A stretch of DNA of 64,000 nt from Thalassoglobus sp. JC818 (GCF_040717535.1 NZ_JBFEFI010000003.1:504001-568000); one strand, 5' to 3'. Shown: positions 9,657-18,380, numbered from the stretch's first letter. Notes: generated from the letters alone by a model not told the origin. Translations and numbers: made by a program.

Positions 9657-10403
9657 ATGTCCGAACTGTCCAAACGCCGAATTGGTGAACTCAATTGTCA
9701 CATCTTCCCAGGAGATCGGACCGAGTTGCTTGTCGTGCTTTGTCATGGATTCGGAGCGCCCGGTGACGATCTCGCGCAGCTTGGTCACTATCTGAAGGGG
9801 ATGCTTGGAGAAGATGGTGAGCGAGTCACGTTCGCCTTCCCGCACGCCCCAATTTCGTTGGGAGAGGGTGGTTTTGGTGACTCCCGGGCGTGGTGGCATC
9901 TTGACATGGAGCGGCTGAATCGAGCGATTTCATCTGGTGACTTCCGAGATCTGAGGCAGGAATCTCCGGCCGAACTTCCACAAGCGCGGTCGCTTCTCAC
10001 TCAGACCGTGACCGAGCTCTGCACCGAATTGAATGTCCCCATCAGCCAAACTGTCGTCGGCGGTTTTTCTCAAGGTTCGATGCTGGCCACGGATTATGCG
10101 TTGCACTCGGAAGCCAAGCCCGCCGGGCTGATTGTCTGGTCAGGGACCATTCTGAATGAAGATGTCTGGCGGCCGCTGGCCCCGTCTCTCGCGAACCTGC
10201 CAATCTTCCAAAGTCATGGAACCACCGATCCGATTCTGCCCTTTGAAGCTGCTAAGTGGCTGTACAATCTCTTTGAGGAATCGGGAGCCGATGCCGATTT
10301 CCTCGAGTTCAATGGCCCTCACACGATTCCTCCAGAAGCAATCCAGAACGCGGCTGTCCTCATTAAAGATGTGCTCGACAAACTTTCAGCTCGTAGTTCG
10401 TGA
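9657..10403 (+). CDS. Carboxylesterase/phospholipase-type alpha/beta hydrolase
   Basis: A 248-residue cytoplasmic alpha/beta hydrolase of the Abhydrolase_2 (carboxylesterase/acyl-protein thioesterase-like) family. The oxyanion-side motif LCHGFGAPGDD lies near residue 25, the nucleophile elbow GGFSQGS puts Ser at about 138, SHGTTDPILPFE supplies Asp at about 191, and GPHTIPPE supplies His at about 222. The triad is complete and the length is normal. No signal peptide is present. The substrate cannot be read from sequence. The gene is convergent with the glycosyltransferase that follows, and only about 40 bp separate the two stops. Confidence 0.9.
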   Translation: MSELSKRRIGELNCHIFPGDRTELLVVLCHGFGAPGDDLAQLGHYLKGMLGEDGERVTFAFPHAPISLGEGGFGDSRAWWHLDMERLNRAISSGDFRDLRQESPAELPQARSLLTQTVTELCTELNVPISQTVVGGFSQGSMLATDYALHSEAKPAGLIVWSGTILNEDVWRPLAPSLANLPIFQSHGTTDPILPFEAAKWLYNLFEESGADADFLEFNGPHTIPPEAIQNAAVLIKDVLDKLSARSS

Positions 10404-10444
10404 CTCGCGGAGTGCTACGAGTTCGTTTAAAGGTTTGGTCTCGG

Positions 10445-11416
10445 TCATGCATCGAAGCTGTCGCCCAGACTCAGTTGATTGAGGATTCGCAGGAATCGAC
10501 TGCGAAAGATTGACAGAGAGCACTTTTCGTGGCTCGAATCCTGAGCTCGTTGACTCAACTGCGACAAGTGATTTCGATCCTGAATCTGGTGAATCGCAGC
10601 GACGAAATCATCCGGGTTGGTGCACAGAAACCCGTTTTTCCCGGATTCGATTTGCTCGCAGAATCCTCCCTTCCGATCCACAATCGGGACTGTCCCGCAT
10701 CTCATCGACTCCGCGACAGTCCGCCCGAACGATTCTGAGATCGTAGGATGATGGTAGAGAAGTGCGTGCCAAGACCAGTATCTTGACCGTGCGGAGACGT
10801 CAGCAGTGATGAAGCGTGCGTTGCCCCGACAGGCATGTTGCAGCGATTCTCGTAGAGTCCCCGGAGCGCCAATAAACTCCCATTCCACGTTTTTGAAGCT
10901 TTCCGCGAGTCGCTCATAGAGAGGGATCAAGCTTTGTGGCCACTTTCGATCGTCGGGTGTGCAAATGCGACCGATGCGCAGGCTGGTTGCCGCGTTACGC
11001 GATGGATTGTCGGTGCGTTGAATCGGAATTGGAGTCGGTTGCCAGAGGACTTGAGTCGACTGAGGTGTCCGTTGATGCAGCCATTTCGAACATGCCAGAT
11101 GAACGTCCGCCGCAGTCCGGGAGCCCATCGAGTGATGATATTGAATGCTGGGTGTCGATCGGATCTGCGCAACCCGATTTGGTGTCGAGTTGTGGAGGAT
11201 CACTAGATCGACATTCAAATGGCGAATCATTCCGTCAGTGATTGACTTCGCGCTATGAAACTGGCAGTGCTGAAAGGCTTCAACGGTTCGCGAGTTCGGA
11301 GGCGAGAGAAAGATGACCGTGTGATCGACGTCGGGGAAGGCGAGAGTGATGGACCATGCGCACGCCGCCGTTCCCCCGCAGATTTCTCCGACGTTGCAGA
11401 CTTGAGCGATTCTCAT
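10445..11416 (-). CDS. Glycosyltransferase, GT4-like
   Basis: About 323 residues from the ATG at 11416. That ATG overlaps the stop of the upstream gene as ATGA, so the 10 extra upstream codons are rejected. The C-terminal half carries the GT4-type nucleotide-sugar motif: FGRTVAESMRCGTVPIVDRKGG has the E-x7-spaced acidic/Gly pattern, and GKNGFLC and PDDF follow. The N-terminal half begins MRIAQVCNVGEICGGT, a Rossmann-like Gly-rich loop as in GT-B enzymes. It is translationally coupled to a GT2 enzyme, so the pair probably builds or decorates one surface glycan. Donor and acceptor are unknown. Confidence 0.82.
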   Translation of the reverse strand: MRIAQVCNVGEICGGTAACAWSITLAFPDVDHTVIFLSPPNSRTVEAFQHCQFHSAKSITDGMIRHLNVDLVILHNSTPNRVAQIRSTPSIQYHHSMGSRTAADVHLACSKWLHQRTPQSTQVLWQPTPIPIQRTDNPSRNAATSLRIGRICTPDDRKWPQSLIPLYERLAESFKNVEWEFIGAPGTLRESLQHACRGNARFITADVSARSRYWSWHALLYHHPTISESFGRTVAESMRCGTVPIVDRKGGFCEQIESGKNGFLCTNPDDFVAAIHQIQDRNHLSQLSQRAQDSSHEKCSLSIFRSRFLRILNQLSLGDSFDA

Positions 11417-12096
11417 GAGCTGCTTTTGCTCGGTGAACAATTCCACTTCCTTTCGAAGTGGTTTCGATCATCGTTCCATTGTTGGGAGCGAGTTGGGAGG
11501 TCTTTCGTCGTCTGCTGACCCAGATGTTGAAGCGGAAGATTTTCAACCGTGCGAATCGCACCGTGGCCAAATTGAGCCAGGCAACGGCACTGAAGGTCGG
11601 TATCAGAAAAGTACAATTGAAGTTTCTCGTCAAAGCCGTTCAATTGAGCGAAGAACTCACGTCGAATCGCGAAGCACCACCCCGACAATAGCGAATCAAT
11701 TTTCCATGCTTCACGAATTGAATCTGAAAGTTCAACGGCCGGACGTCGCTCGACACCAGTCATCACACAGGAATTGTCGGCGAGGGGATCAATCAGAGAG
11801 TCACACCAAAGGCCGGTGGTGATGACATCGTTGTTCAAGAATACGAGCATCTGGCCTCGTGCGAAGCGGGCTGCGAAGTTCCAGGACGAAGTCACACCGC
11901 TGCGGACCGGGCGACTGAGAATTGTGCAGCGTTCAATTTGAGCAGATTGCAGGGGAGCTACATCAGGCGATCCGCTTCCATCGTCCACGATCAGAATCTC
12001 AGCGAGATGCGGATGATGCTCTGTGAGAGATCGGACGCAGTTCAAGGTCAGGTCGCTGCGACCGAACTGCGCAATAATGATCGTCGTTTTGTCCAC
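11413..12096 (-). CDS. Glycosyltransferase family 2 protein
   Basis: A 227-residue GT-A fold glycosyltransferase starting with GTG at 12096. Motifs are ILIVDDGSGSPD (the first acidic nucleotide-binding motif), LVFLNNDVI (metal-binding DxD-equivalent), GFDEKLQLYFSDTDLQ (acceptor/catalytic region) and a C-terminal His-containing tail. This pattern resembles the rhamnosyl/dTDP-sugar GT2 subgroup. GGAG lies 11 nt upstream of the GTG at the foot of a 10-bp hairpin (12110-12136). The stop overlaps the start of the downstream GT4 gene by 4 nt. No membrane segment is seen, so it is a cytoplasmic or peripheral enzyme of glycan synthesis. Confidence 0.85.
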   Translation of the reverse strand: MDKTTIIIAQFGRSDLTLNCVRSLTEHHPHLAEILIVDDGSGSPDVAPLQSAQIERCTILSRPVRSGVTSSWNFAARFARGQMLVFLNNDVITTGLWCDSLIDPLADNSCVMTGVERRPAVELSDSIREAWKIDSLLSGWCFAIRREFFAQLNGFDEKLQLYFSDTDLQCRCLAQFGHGAIRTVENLPLQHLGQQTTKDLPTRSQQWNDDRNHFERKWNCSPSKSSS

Positions 12097-12109
12097 GTGG
12101 TTCTCCAGT

Positions 12110-12136
12110 CTTTCAATAGTCGAAAGACTGGTTGCG
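12110..12136 (-). promoter_or_regulatory. Stem-loop at the ribosome-binding site of the GT2 gene
   Basis: Perfect 10-bp inverted repeat (CCAGTCTTTC and GAAAGACTGG) with a 7-nt loop. Its 3' arm on the minus strand runs straight into the GGAG preceding the GTG start of the GT2 gene. It lies between the ketosynthase-like stop and that start, with no T-run. It could trim read-through or modulate initiation by masking the Shine-Dalgarno sequence. This is inferred from geometry only. Confidence 0.5.
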
Positions 12137-12203
12137 CAATGGTCGTCTCATCAATGCAGCGAGTATCACATGGAAGCGTCTGACAGTGGAACTCGAATCA
12201 GGA

Positions 12204-13523
12204 CTATGAAGCGGACGAATTCGCTTCCAGAATCACAGCACTCGCCTGTCCCAATGAGGTGAAGTTCACATTGGCGAACAGCTTGTTTTGAGTGGGTTGA
12301 TGTTCTCCCGAAACGACCTGAATTCCCAGCGAATCATCTGGTTCAGAGCAGTTCAGCGTTTGCGGAATCACTCCCTGATTCAATGCCAGCAGCGAAGCAG
12401 CGACTTCCAGGAATCCGGAAGCTGCTCCAGAGTTTCCGAAGTACCCCTTTAACGATGTTACGGGCATCTCGTGATCACCGAACATCTCTCGATAGCTCGC
12501 TGCTTCCGTCTGATCATCACGGACAGTGCCGAGACCGTGAGCATTAACGTGCCCAAGATCTGACGGTTGAACCTGCCCACGACGCATCGCTGAGTTGAGT
12601 GAGTTTGTGACCGCTTGACGGGTATCTGCGGTTCCATCGGGACGAGCGACACAGGACGACGCTCCAGCTAGGAACCGGCCGTAGATGGTTGCCCCTCGTG
12701 CGAGAGCGTGTTCTTCCTCTTCGAGAATCAGACAGCCAGCGCTCTCGGCGACAACTTGTCCATTCCGGTTGCGATCGAATGGTTTACAGCTTGCCGAGAT
12801 ATTGGCTTCGTCGTAGCCAAGTTCATCCAGCAGGCGGGCGTGCAGGGTTTTCACAGGATGCAGGCGTGTGCCTGTACCGCCCACGATCATGACTTCAGCG
12901 GCACCACGCTCGAGAATGTTCAACGCTTCCGTCATCGCCACACCGGCGGAAGCTTCGTCGATCGTTACAGAATTGTTTGGTCCTTGTGAGTCAGTGAAAA
13001 TCCCGATGTGGCAAGCTGGCATGTTGGGGAGATACTTCAGCATCCACAACGGTTCCATCGCCCCCAGTCCGGTCCCACCCCATTCGCGGTAGTCAAACTC
13101 TCCGTCTTCAGAAACGCATTTTTTGCAAGCGTCGGCGAGACTATCTGGAGGGTAGTACATCAGGTTGGCGCCGTATTCGACGCCGATGCGCGAATGGTCG
13201 ATTGAGTCCATATCGATCCCGGAATCGCGGAGGGCCATCAATGCCGCAGCTGCGCCCATCTGGACCTCTCGACACATCACTTTGATGCTCTTTTTCTGGT
13301 CCTTTTCCGTGAAGTACTCTTTCTTCAGAGACTTCTCGTTGAATTCCGGAATTTCTCCTCCGACACCATGAAAAGCGACATGGCGGTCTTCGGACTCGAC
13401 CATCCCGATGCCCGACTGGGAGGCATTGAGCGCCGTCCAGAAGTTTTCACGTCCGATTCCAATTGGCGACACGACGCCAATACCGGTGACGACGACTCGT
13501 CGCTGCTTGGTCTGTGAACTCAT
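12204..13523 (-). CDS. Ketosynthase-fold protein (FabF-like) lacking the catalytic cysteine
   Basis: Beta-ketoacyl-ACP synthase fold of 439 residues: RRVVVTGIGVVSPIG at the N-terminus, an internal VMIVGGTG and CKPFDRNRNGQVVAESAG. In ungapped alignment with FabF the nucleophile motif (ATACTSG) reads TIDEASAG, so the cysteine position is Glu (or Ala if shifted by one). The first active-site His is kept (VNAHGLGT), the second (TGH in FabF) is Asn (FGN), and the C-terminal GFGGTN loop reads SLGQAS. A condensing reaction is therefore unlikely. Chain-length-factor-like partnering, decarboxylation or a structural role are possible. It stands alone, without ACP, KR or an active KS nearby. It may share an upstream region with, but is not obviously coupled to, the glycosyltransferases downstream. 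Confidence 0.85.
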   Translation of the reverse strand: MSSQTKQRRVVVTGIGVVSPIGIGRENFWTALNASQSGIGMVESEDRHVAFHGVGGEIPEFNEKSLKKEYFTEKDQKKSIKVMCREVQMGAAAALMALRDSGIDMDSIDHSRIGVEYGANLMYYPPDSLADACKKCVSEDGEFDYREWGGTGLGAMEPLWMLKYLPNMPACHIGIFTDSQGPNNSVTIDEASAGVAMTEALNILERGAAEVMIVGGTGTRLHPVKTLHARLLDELGYDEANISASCKPFDRNRNGQVVAESAGCLILEEEEHALARGATIYGRFLAGASSCVARPDGTADTRQAVTNSLNSAMRRGQVQPSDLGHVNAHGLGTVRDDQTEAASYREMFGDHEMPVTSLKGYFGNSGAASGFLEVAASLLALNQGVIPQTLNCSEPDDSLGIQVVSGEHQPTQNKLFANVNFTSLGQASAVILEANSSAS

Positions 13524-13875
13524 TGCTGGAATTGTCTTAGATCTGTCTGCCAGGGAATTGTCAATGAATCCACAAACGCCGGACCTGGCGAACCAGCGTC
13601 TATCAATGTTATCGGTAATTCTGAGACTCGAAGCGGAGAGCCTGTCGCTCTTGCCGGCGTTCTCTCTTGATCTGTTGGGATCACCGTTTCAGACGGTCAA
13701 CTCAGGAAGGGATTTCTGTGATTGACCGCAATAATCATCGTACTCTGACGATGTGATTTCCTTCAAAAGATTGCCATATCGGGAGCATCCCGGAAAGTTC
13801 TCCGGCTCCTCCCAAACAATTGTGCGAAATCAGAATAACTCGAATCGTAACGAGATGGTAATCAGCGACAACCTG
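13524..13875. other. Intergenic, no gene seen
   Basis: The 352-bp gap between the ketosynthase-like start and the permease stop. Short ORFs are present but none has a ribosome-binding site with protein-like composition. It should contain the promoter for the ketosynthase-like gene. No terminator with a T-run was recognised for the permease gene. Confidence 0.4.
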
Positions 13876-14967
13876 TTATTCCATGCTTCCGCTGTCTCGC
13901 AGCCTCGGATCGGTCGCTTCCTGCAGCCCTTCGCCGATCAGATTGTAAGCCAAAACGGTGAGAAAAATGGCGAAACCGGGGAAGAGAATGAGCCACCAGT
14001 CTTCCAGATTCTGTCGGCCTGAGTTCAGCAATTTTCCCCAACTTGGGGAATTCGCCGGGCCGAAACCGAGGAAACTGAGGGCAGACTCGATGAGAATCGC
14101 AGCTGCAATTCCGAAAGTGATCGGCACGAGAACGGGGGCGAGGGCATTCGGAAGCAGGTATTTGAACATGATTCGGATGTGCCCGACTCCCAGGACACGG
14201 GCTGCCGAGACGAAGTCCATCGTTTTCAGCTTCAAGAACTCCGCCCGAGTCAGGCGGGCGATCCCCGTCCAGCCGGTCGCTCCGATAACTGCCATCATGT
14301 GCCAGATGGTCCGCTCGTTGATGACCGCGACGAGCGCCAGAATCAGAACCAGCGTCGGAATACACATCACGACTTCGATGAGTCGGCTGATCAGAGAATC
14401 GGTCCATCCTCCAAAATAGCCAGCGAGTCCGCCGAGAGTGATCCCGATAACTGAGGCAATTCCCATCGACACGAAACCGACAAGTAGAGCTGTCCGCGTT
14501 CCGTGAACCATCTGCGAAAAGACATCCGTCGCTTTCGAATCCGTCCCGAACCAGTTAATCGAATTCGGAGCGGAGCTTTGAGGTGTGCGTGGATATCCGG
14601 GCCACTCATCCGGATCGAGGGGACGATTCGGGTCGCTGAAGTGCAGCGGCCAGATCGCCCAGCTGTCAGGATCGTTTTCCTTCAAGTTGTCGTGATAGTT
14701 CCCGAAGAAGTTTTCGCTGAGGAAAGTTGCTTCGAATCGAGGCGAGTAGTAGCCGAGCATCGGGAAGTAGATTTCCCCTTTGTACTTGCACACGATCGGT
14801 TTGCTTCCGGAAATCGCCGGTGCAAAGAGGGCCACAATCGAGAGAAACAGCACGAAGCCCAGACTGAGCATCGCAAGTTTGCGCTGACGAAACTGCCGCC
14901 AGGCTTCTTTCCAGAAGCTTGGAGATTTCGGGATCGATTTCAGTTCCGTGATCTGTGGTTCCGTCAT
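13876..14967 (-). CDS. ABC transporter permease, OppC/DppC type
   Basis: Inner-membrane permease subunit of a peptide/nickel-type ABC importer. The ATG at 14967 (MTEPQITEL) is preferred over the longer frame, giving 363 residues. The OppC N-terminal membrane segment (RKLAMLSLGFVLFLSIVALF) is followed by a large periplasmic loop that includes HFSDPNRPLDPDEWPGYPRTP and WFGTDSKATDVFSQMVHGTR. The BPD_transp_1 domain then has the EAA-like loop AARVLGVGHIRIMFKYLLPN that contacts the ATPase. Five to six TM helices are visible. It pairs with the upstream permease and binding protein. The gap to the upstream permease gene is almost filled by a palindromic repeat element. Confidence 0.92.
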   Translation of the reverse strand: MTEPQITELKSIPKSPSFWKEAWRQFRQRKLAMLSLGFVLFLSIVALFAPAISGSKPIVCKYKGEIYFPMLGYYSPRFEATFLSENFFGNYHDNLKENDPDSWAIWPLHFSDPNRPLDPDEWPGYPRTPQSSAPNSINWFGTDSKATDVFSQMVHGTRTALLVGFVSMGIASVIGITLGGLAGYFGGWTDSLISRLIEVVMCIPTLVLILALVAVINERTIWHMMAVIGATGWTGIARLTRAEFLKLKTMDFVSAARVLGVGHIRIMFKYLLPNALAPVLVPITFGIAAAILIESALSFLGFGPANSPSWGKLLNSGRQNLEDWWLILFPGFAIFLTVLAYNLIGEGLQEATDPRLRDSGSME

Positions 14968-15007
14968 GAAAATTCCGAAGCACTGCGGGACAGGCAAAGC
15001 ATCAGTG

Positions 15008-15116
15008 ACTAGAGCAAGTTGCTCTTTCCGGTGCACTCACTTGCGCGGTCTCACTTAGAAAAAGCTGAGCTTGCTCGTGCGAGTGAGTGCAAACCAAGTT
15101 TGAGAATGTTCTAGTT
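15008..15116 (+). repeat. Dispersed palindromic repeat, copy 1
   Basis: An element of about 109 bp starting ACTAGAGCAAGTTGCTCTTT and ending in TTCTAGT, so its outermost 6 bp (ACTAGA/TCTAGT) are inverted. It shares 19 of the first 20 bases and 31 of 33 bases near the right end (from TTGCTCGTGCGAG) with a second copy on the minus strand at 60518-60629. The middle ~43 bp have diverged while spacing is kept within 1 nt. An internal long-range stem pairs TGCACTCACTTGCGC with GTGCGAGTGAGTGCA. It occupies the gap between the two permease genes, and its right end contains the TAG stop of the upstream permease. It runs opposite to transcription here. Confidence 0.75.
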
Positions 15117-16091
15117 ATTGTCGAGTCGTACTCTTGGGTCGACGACTGCGTAAAACACATCCGCCAACAACTGGGAAATGAGAGTCATCACCGAATAAAC
15201 GAGCGTGATTCCCATTACAACGGGGTAATCCCGTTCACTGATCGATTGGAGAAGTTCCAGACCCATTCCCGGCCAGGAAAAAATCCCTTCAATAATCACT
15301 GATCCACTCACGAGGGTTGGCAGCGTCAGTCCGACCAGCGTGACGAACGGGATGAGCGTGTTTCGAAAGGCGTGTTCCCACATCACGCGTCGTGGAGACA
15401 AGCCTTTGGCTTTTGCCGTCCGAATGTAATCCTGCCGAAGCACTTCCTGCAGGTTGGCTCGGACGAATCGAGAATCGTAGGCGAGGCTTCCGTAAGTCAG
15501 ACAGATGACTGGAAGGAATGCATGCCACAGATAGTCGAAGATTTGATTGGCCGACGACAACGAGTTGTGATTGTTGCTTTGAATTCCCTCGAGCGGAAAC
15601 CATTCCCAGTAAACCGCTAACCAGAGTTGAAGGAAGAGCGCTGCGACGAAACTCGGCAGCGAATAAAGCATGTAAAGAATCGTGCTGAGAATTCGTTCGT
15701 TCGTCGATCCGGCATTGGCTCCCGCGTAAATTCCGAGTGGAATGGACAGGAGAAAGGCCAGAAACAGCGACGGAACCGACAACAGCAATGTTGGTCCGAG
15801 CCGATCGTAGATGACACGCGTGACGCCAATTTTCTGTTTGTAAGAACGCCCCAGGTCGCCTTGAACAGCATTCCCCAACCAGTGTACGTAAGCGAGTGGC
15901 CACGGTTTGTCGAGACCGTAGGCTGCTTCGAGTTGAGCAATCCGTTCTTCGGAGAACTGAACTTCAGGATCCTGCAAGTCCATCGTGATCGGTGTACCGG
16001 GCATGTTCCGGATTAACCCGAAGATGATGAACGTGATAAGCATCAGTGTCACGACACCAATGGCGATTCGTCGAACGAGAAACGAAATCAT
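15111..16091 (-). CDS. ABC transporter permease, OppB/DppB type
   Basis: A 326-residue inner-membrane permease. The OppB N-terminal signature (SFLVRRIAIGVVTLMLITFI) and the periplasmic loop with RNMPGTPITMDLQDP are present. The permease domain covers about residues 95-320 and has the EAA-type loop YIRTAKAKGLSPRRVMWEHA and the closing DPRVRLD motif. Six TM helices are expected. It follows the binding-protein gene by about 40 bp, so the three transport genes form one operon. Genes for the two ATP-binding subunits are absent here and must be supplied from elsewhere. Confidence 0.93.
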   Translation of the reverse strand: MISFLVRRIAIGVVTLMLITFIIFGLIRNMPGTPITMDLQDPEVQFSEERIAQLEAAYGLDKPWPLAYVHWLGNAVQGDLGRSYKQKIGVTRVIYDRLGPTLLLSVPSLFLAFLLSIPLGIYAGANAGSTNERILSTILYMLYSLPSFVAALFLQLWLAVYWEWFPLEGIQSNNHNSLSSANQIFDYLWHAFLPVICLTYGSLAYDSRFVRANLQEVLRQDYIRTAKAKGLSPRRVMWEHAFRNTLIPFVTLVGLTLPTLVSGSVIIEGIFSWPGMGLELLQSISERDYPVVMGITLVYSVMTLISQLLADVFYAVVDPRVRLDNN

Positions 16092-16132
16092 GAATTCGAC
16101 CGGCTAAGAGCGTACAGGCGGGCAGGAAATCA

Positions 16133-18166
16133 TTATTGAGCGGTCGCCCAGATGGCGTCGAATCCGGGGGCATAGTGGTAGGGACCACGAGGACTGAATT
16201 TGTACCCGCGAAGTCTCTTATTGAAGGCGTAGAAAGCTCCGCGATAGAAGAGCCAGCAATAAGGCTGTTCTTCCCAAAGAATCTCATCAATCTCGCGGTA
16301 GTACTTGGCACGGACGTCGCGATCGAGTTCGACTTTCGCTTTGTCGAAGAGTTCATCCACACGCTTGTTGGAATAATGGCCGTAATTTCGTCCTTCGTCT
16401 GTCTTGAAGATGTTCTCGGTCGTCCAGGGATCAGTCCCGGTTCCCCATCCTCCAAACAGTGCCTGAAATTCGTGCTTAGAAGTTTTGTCTTGCACGACCG
16501 TAAACTCTGTCGGCATGACGTTGCACTTCACACCAATGCGGCTCAGTGTGTTTGAAAGCGAGTTGCAGACATCAACTCGCCACGGCTGGTTGGGAGTCAG
16601 CAACGTGAACTGGAAGGGAATTTTCTTCCCGTTGACAACCTTGTCGCGGATTCCATCCTGATCGGTGTCTTTCCAGCCCGCTTCTTCCAGAAGTGCAACC
16701 GCTTTCTTGAGGTCCTGTTTGTACGGAGTGCGTTCTTCTTCCGGGCCCATCCAGGAATCAGGATGAAACTCACTCGAGCAGGCAGGCCAAAGTCCATAAA
16801 GCAACGTGTTCAAGATGTAGTCATAGTCGACTGCATAGGCCATCGCTTTTCGGACGCGCAGGTCCGAGAAATATGGGGTCTTCATGTTCCAGCCGAAGAA
16901 GTAGTAGACCCACTGAGTTCCGCGAGCTTTCGTGTTGAGTCGATAGAAGTCGGGTTCGGTCGTCTGGTTGACCCATTGAGCTGGCTGGAGTTCCAGGTCG
17001 TCAATGTCTCCACGATTTAACGCGAGCAGTTGCGTGTTCGGATCGGTGATGACTTTGAATCGGACGGTTTTGAAGTGCGGCTTGCGGCGAACCTGCTCTC
17101 CATTGTGCATGTACCAGTCGTCTCGTCGTTCAAGAACGATTTCTGATTTTGAACGACTCTTGACTGTGTAAGGGCCGCCGCTGATCGGCTTTTGTTCCAA
17201 CTTAATGTGGGCGTCGGAATCGGCCATCGTTTTGTCGTCTTTGATCGTCTCTTCATAGATGTGTTTGGGGATAATTGGAAAGTTGCAGTTCCAAACATTG
17301 GTCGCCAAAGAGTTCTTATGAAAGATGACGAAAGTGTGCTCGTCGTAAGCTTTGATTCCAAGGATGTCGTCCATCCCGGTCCGAACAGCGGGGATGGGAA
17401 TCTCTTCGTCAAGGATTGTGTGGTACGAAAACTCGACATCATAAGCGGTGACTGGAGTTCCATCTGACCAGGTGATGTCATCGCGAATGACGACTTTGTC
17501 GAAGCGCATGTCCTCGCTGGTTTGCCATGAATCGACATATTCGGCGACAGCGAATGGGTCCATATTCCAGTCAAAGCTGAAGAAACCGAGACTGATCATA
17601 CCTACAACATCAATCTCCACGGTTGAGCTTTGCATCAACGGATTCAGCGACTTTACTTCTGAAGGCAGATGGCGCACGATCTCAGTTGTAAAATCGGCGT
17701 CTTCATCCGTCGCATAGAGTTGGCCGAGGGCACTAATAATCTTCTCGTTGTTCTCGTCGGAGTCGTTTTTCAGCTTCAAAGCTTCTTCGACGCTGACTTC
17801 CGGAGGGTTTTCCTTCAGATATTCCCGGTAGAGCTCGAGAGAGTCGATCACCGGGCTGTCGACCCAGGTGACTTGCGTGTTGAGATCGTCGAGTGTGGCG
17901 GGCGGATCGAAAACCTGCTCCGGTTCCGCAGCAGCGATGGCTTCCGAAGAGATTGAGCCATCTGCGAATTCGGAACGAAGCTCAGCCAGCAGCTCCGATT
18001 TGAGCTCCTCTTTCATTTCGCCGAGGAGAGTCCTCAGCTGTTCCTCTTGTTTTTCCTGATTCTCAAGAACTTCCCGATAGTTCGGGGCCTTGGGGCATCC
18101 AGAGGTCAACATCACCGAGAAACACAGGAAAACCCGAAGCGAGTTCGAGGCCAGACGACTGCGCAT
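16133..18166 (-). CDS. ABC transporter substrate-binding lipoprotein (SBP_bac_5 family)
   Basis: Solute-binding component of the Opp/Dpp-type importer, about 677 residues from the ATG at 18166. The signal sequence ends in a lipobox, LTSGC, so the mature protein is lipid-anchored. A charged coiled-coil-like stretch (QEKQEEQLRTLLGEMKEEL) and a linker of about 150 residues precede the binding domain, making the protein 100-150 residues longer than typical DppA/OppA. Family motifs include DDITWSDGTPVTAYDVEFSY, KHIYEE, GPYTVKSRSKSE, VRKAMAYAVDYDYI and ALLEEAGW. It is first gene of the three-gene operon. The substrate is probably an oligopeptide or similar ligand, but this cannot be read from sequence. 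Confidence 0.9.
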   Translation of the reverse strand: MRSRLASNSLRVFLCFSVMLTSGCPKAPNYREVLENQEKQEEQLRTLLGEMKEELKSELLAELRSEFADGSISSEAIAAAEPEQVFDPPATLDDLNTQVTWVDSPVIDSLELYREYLKENPPEVSVEEALKLKNDSDENNEKIISALGQLYATDEDADFTTEIVRHLPSEVKSLNPLMQSSTVEIDVVGMISLGFFSFDWNMDPFAVAEYVDSWQTSEDMRFDKVVIRDDITWSDGTPVTAYDVEFSYHTILDEEIPIPAVRTGMDDILGIKAYDEHTFVIFHKNSLATNVWNCNFPIIPKHIYEETIKDDKTMADSDAHIKLEQKPISGGPYTVKSRSKSEIVLERRDDWYMHNGEQVRRKPHFKTVRFKVITDPNTQLLALNRGDIDDLELQPAQWVNQTTEPDFYRLNTKARGTQWVYYFFGWNMKTPYFSDLRVRKAMAYAVDYDYILNTLLYGLWPACSSEFHPDSWMGPEEERTPYKQDLKKAVALLEEAGWKDTDQDGIRDKVVNGKKIPFQFTLLTPNQPWRVDVCNSLSNTLSRIGVKCNVMPTEFTVVQDKTSKHEFQALFGGWGTGTDPWTTENIFKTDEGRNYGHYSNKRVDELFDKAKVELDRDVRAKYYREIDEILWEEQPYCWLFYRGAFYAFNKRLRGYKFSPRGPYHYAPGFDAIWATAQ

Positions 18167-18340
18167 GTGGCTTGCATCCTTTCCGACGACTTTTGCAATC
18201 CGTTGTTCGCTGATCAATTCCGTACTGACGGCGAGCGAGCTGTCACAGTATCGAACTGAGACGAATCATGAAACGGTTGTAAAGAATTCTGTCACACGCT
18301 GTCCACACGAACAAGCGTGAACACGACTCATAAACAGAAA

Positions 18341-18380
18341 TGAAAACTCCTCAAACGTTTCGCGAAACACTTGAGGAGTC
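18341..18380 (-). terminator. Rho-independent terminator of the DUF1080 gene
   Basis: A 9-bp stem (ACTCCTCAA/TTGAGGAGT) encloses a GTTTCGCGAAAC core. On the minus strand it is followed by TTTTCATTT. It sits about 35 nt beyond the DUF1080 stop. Confidence 0.8.
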
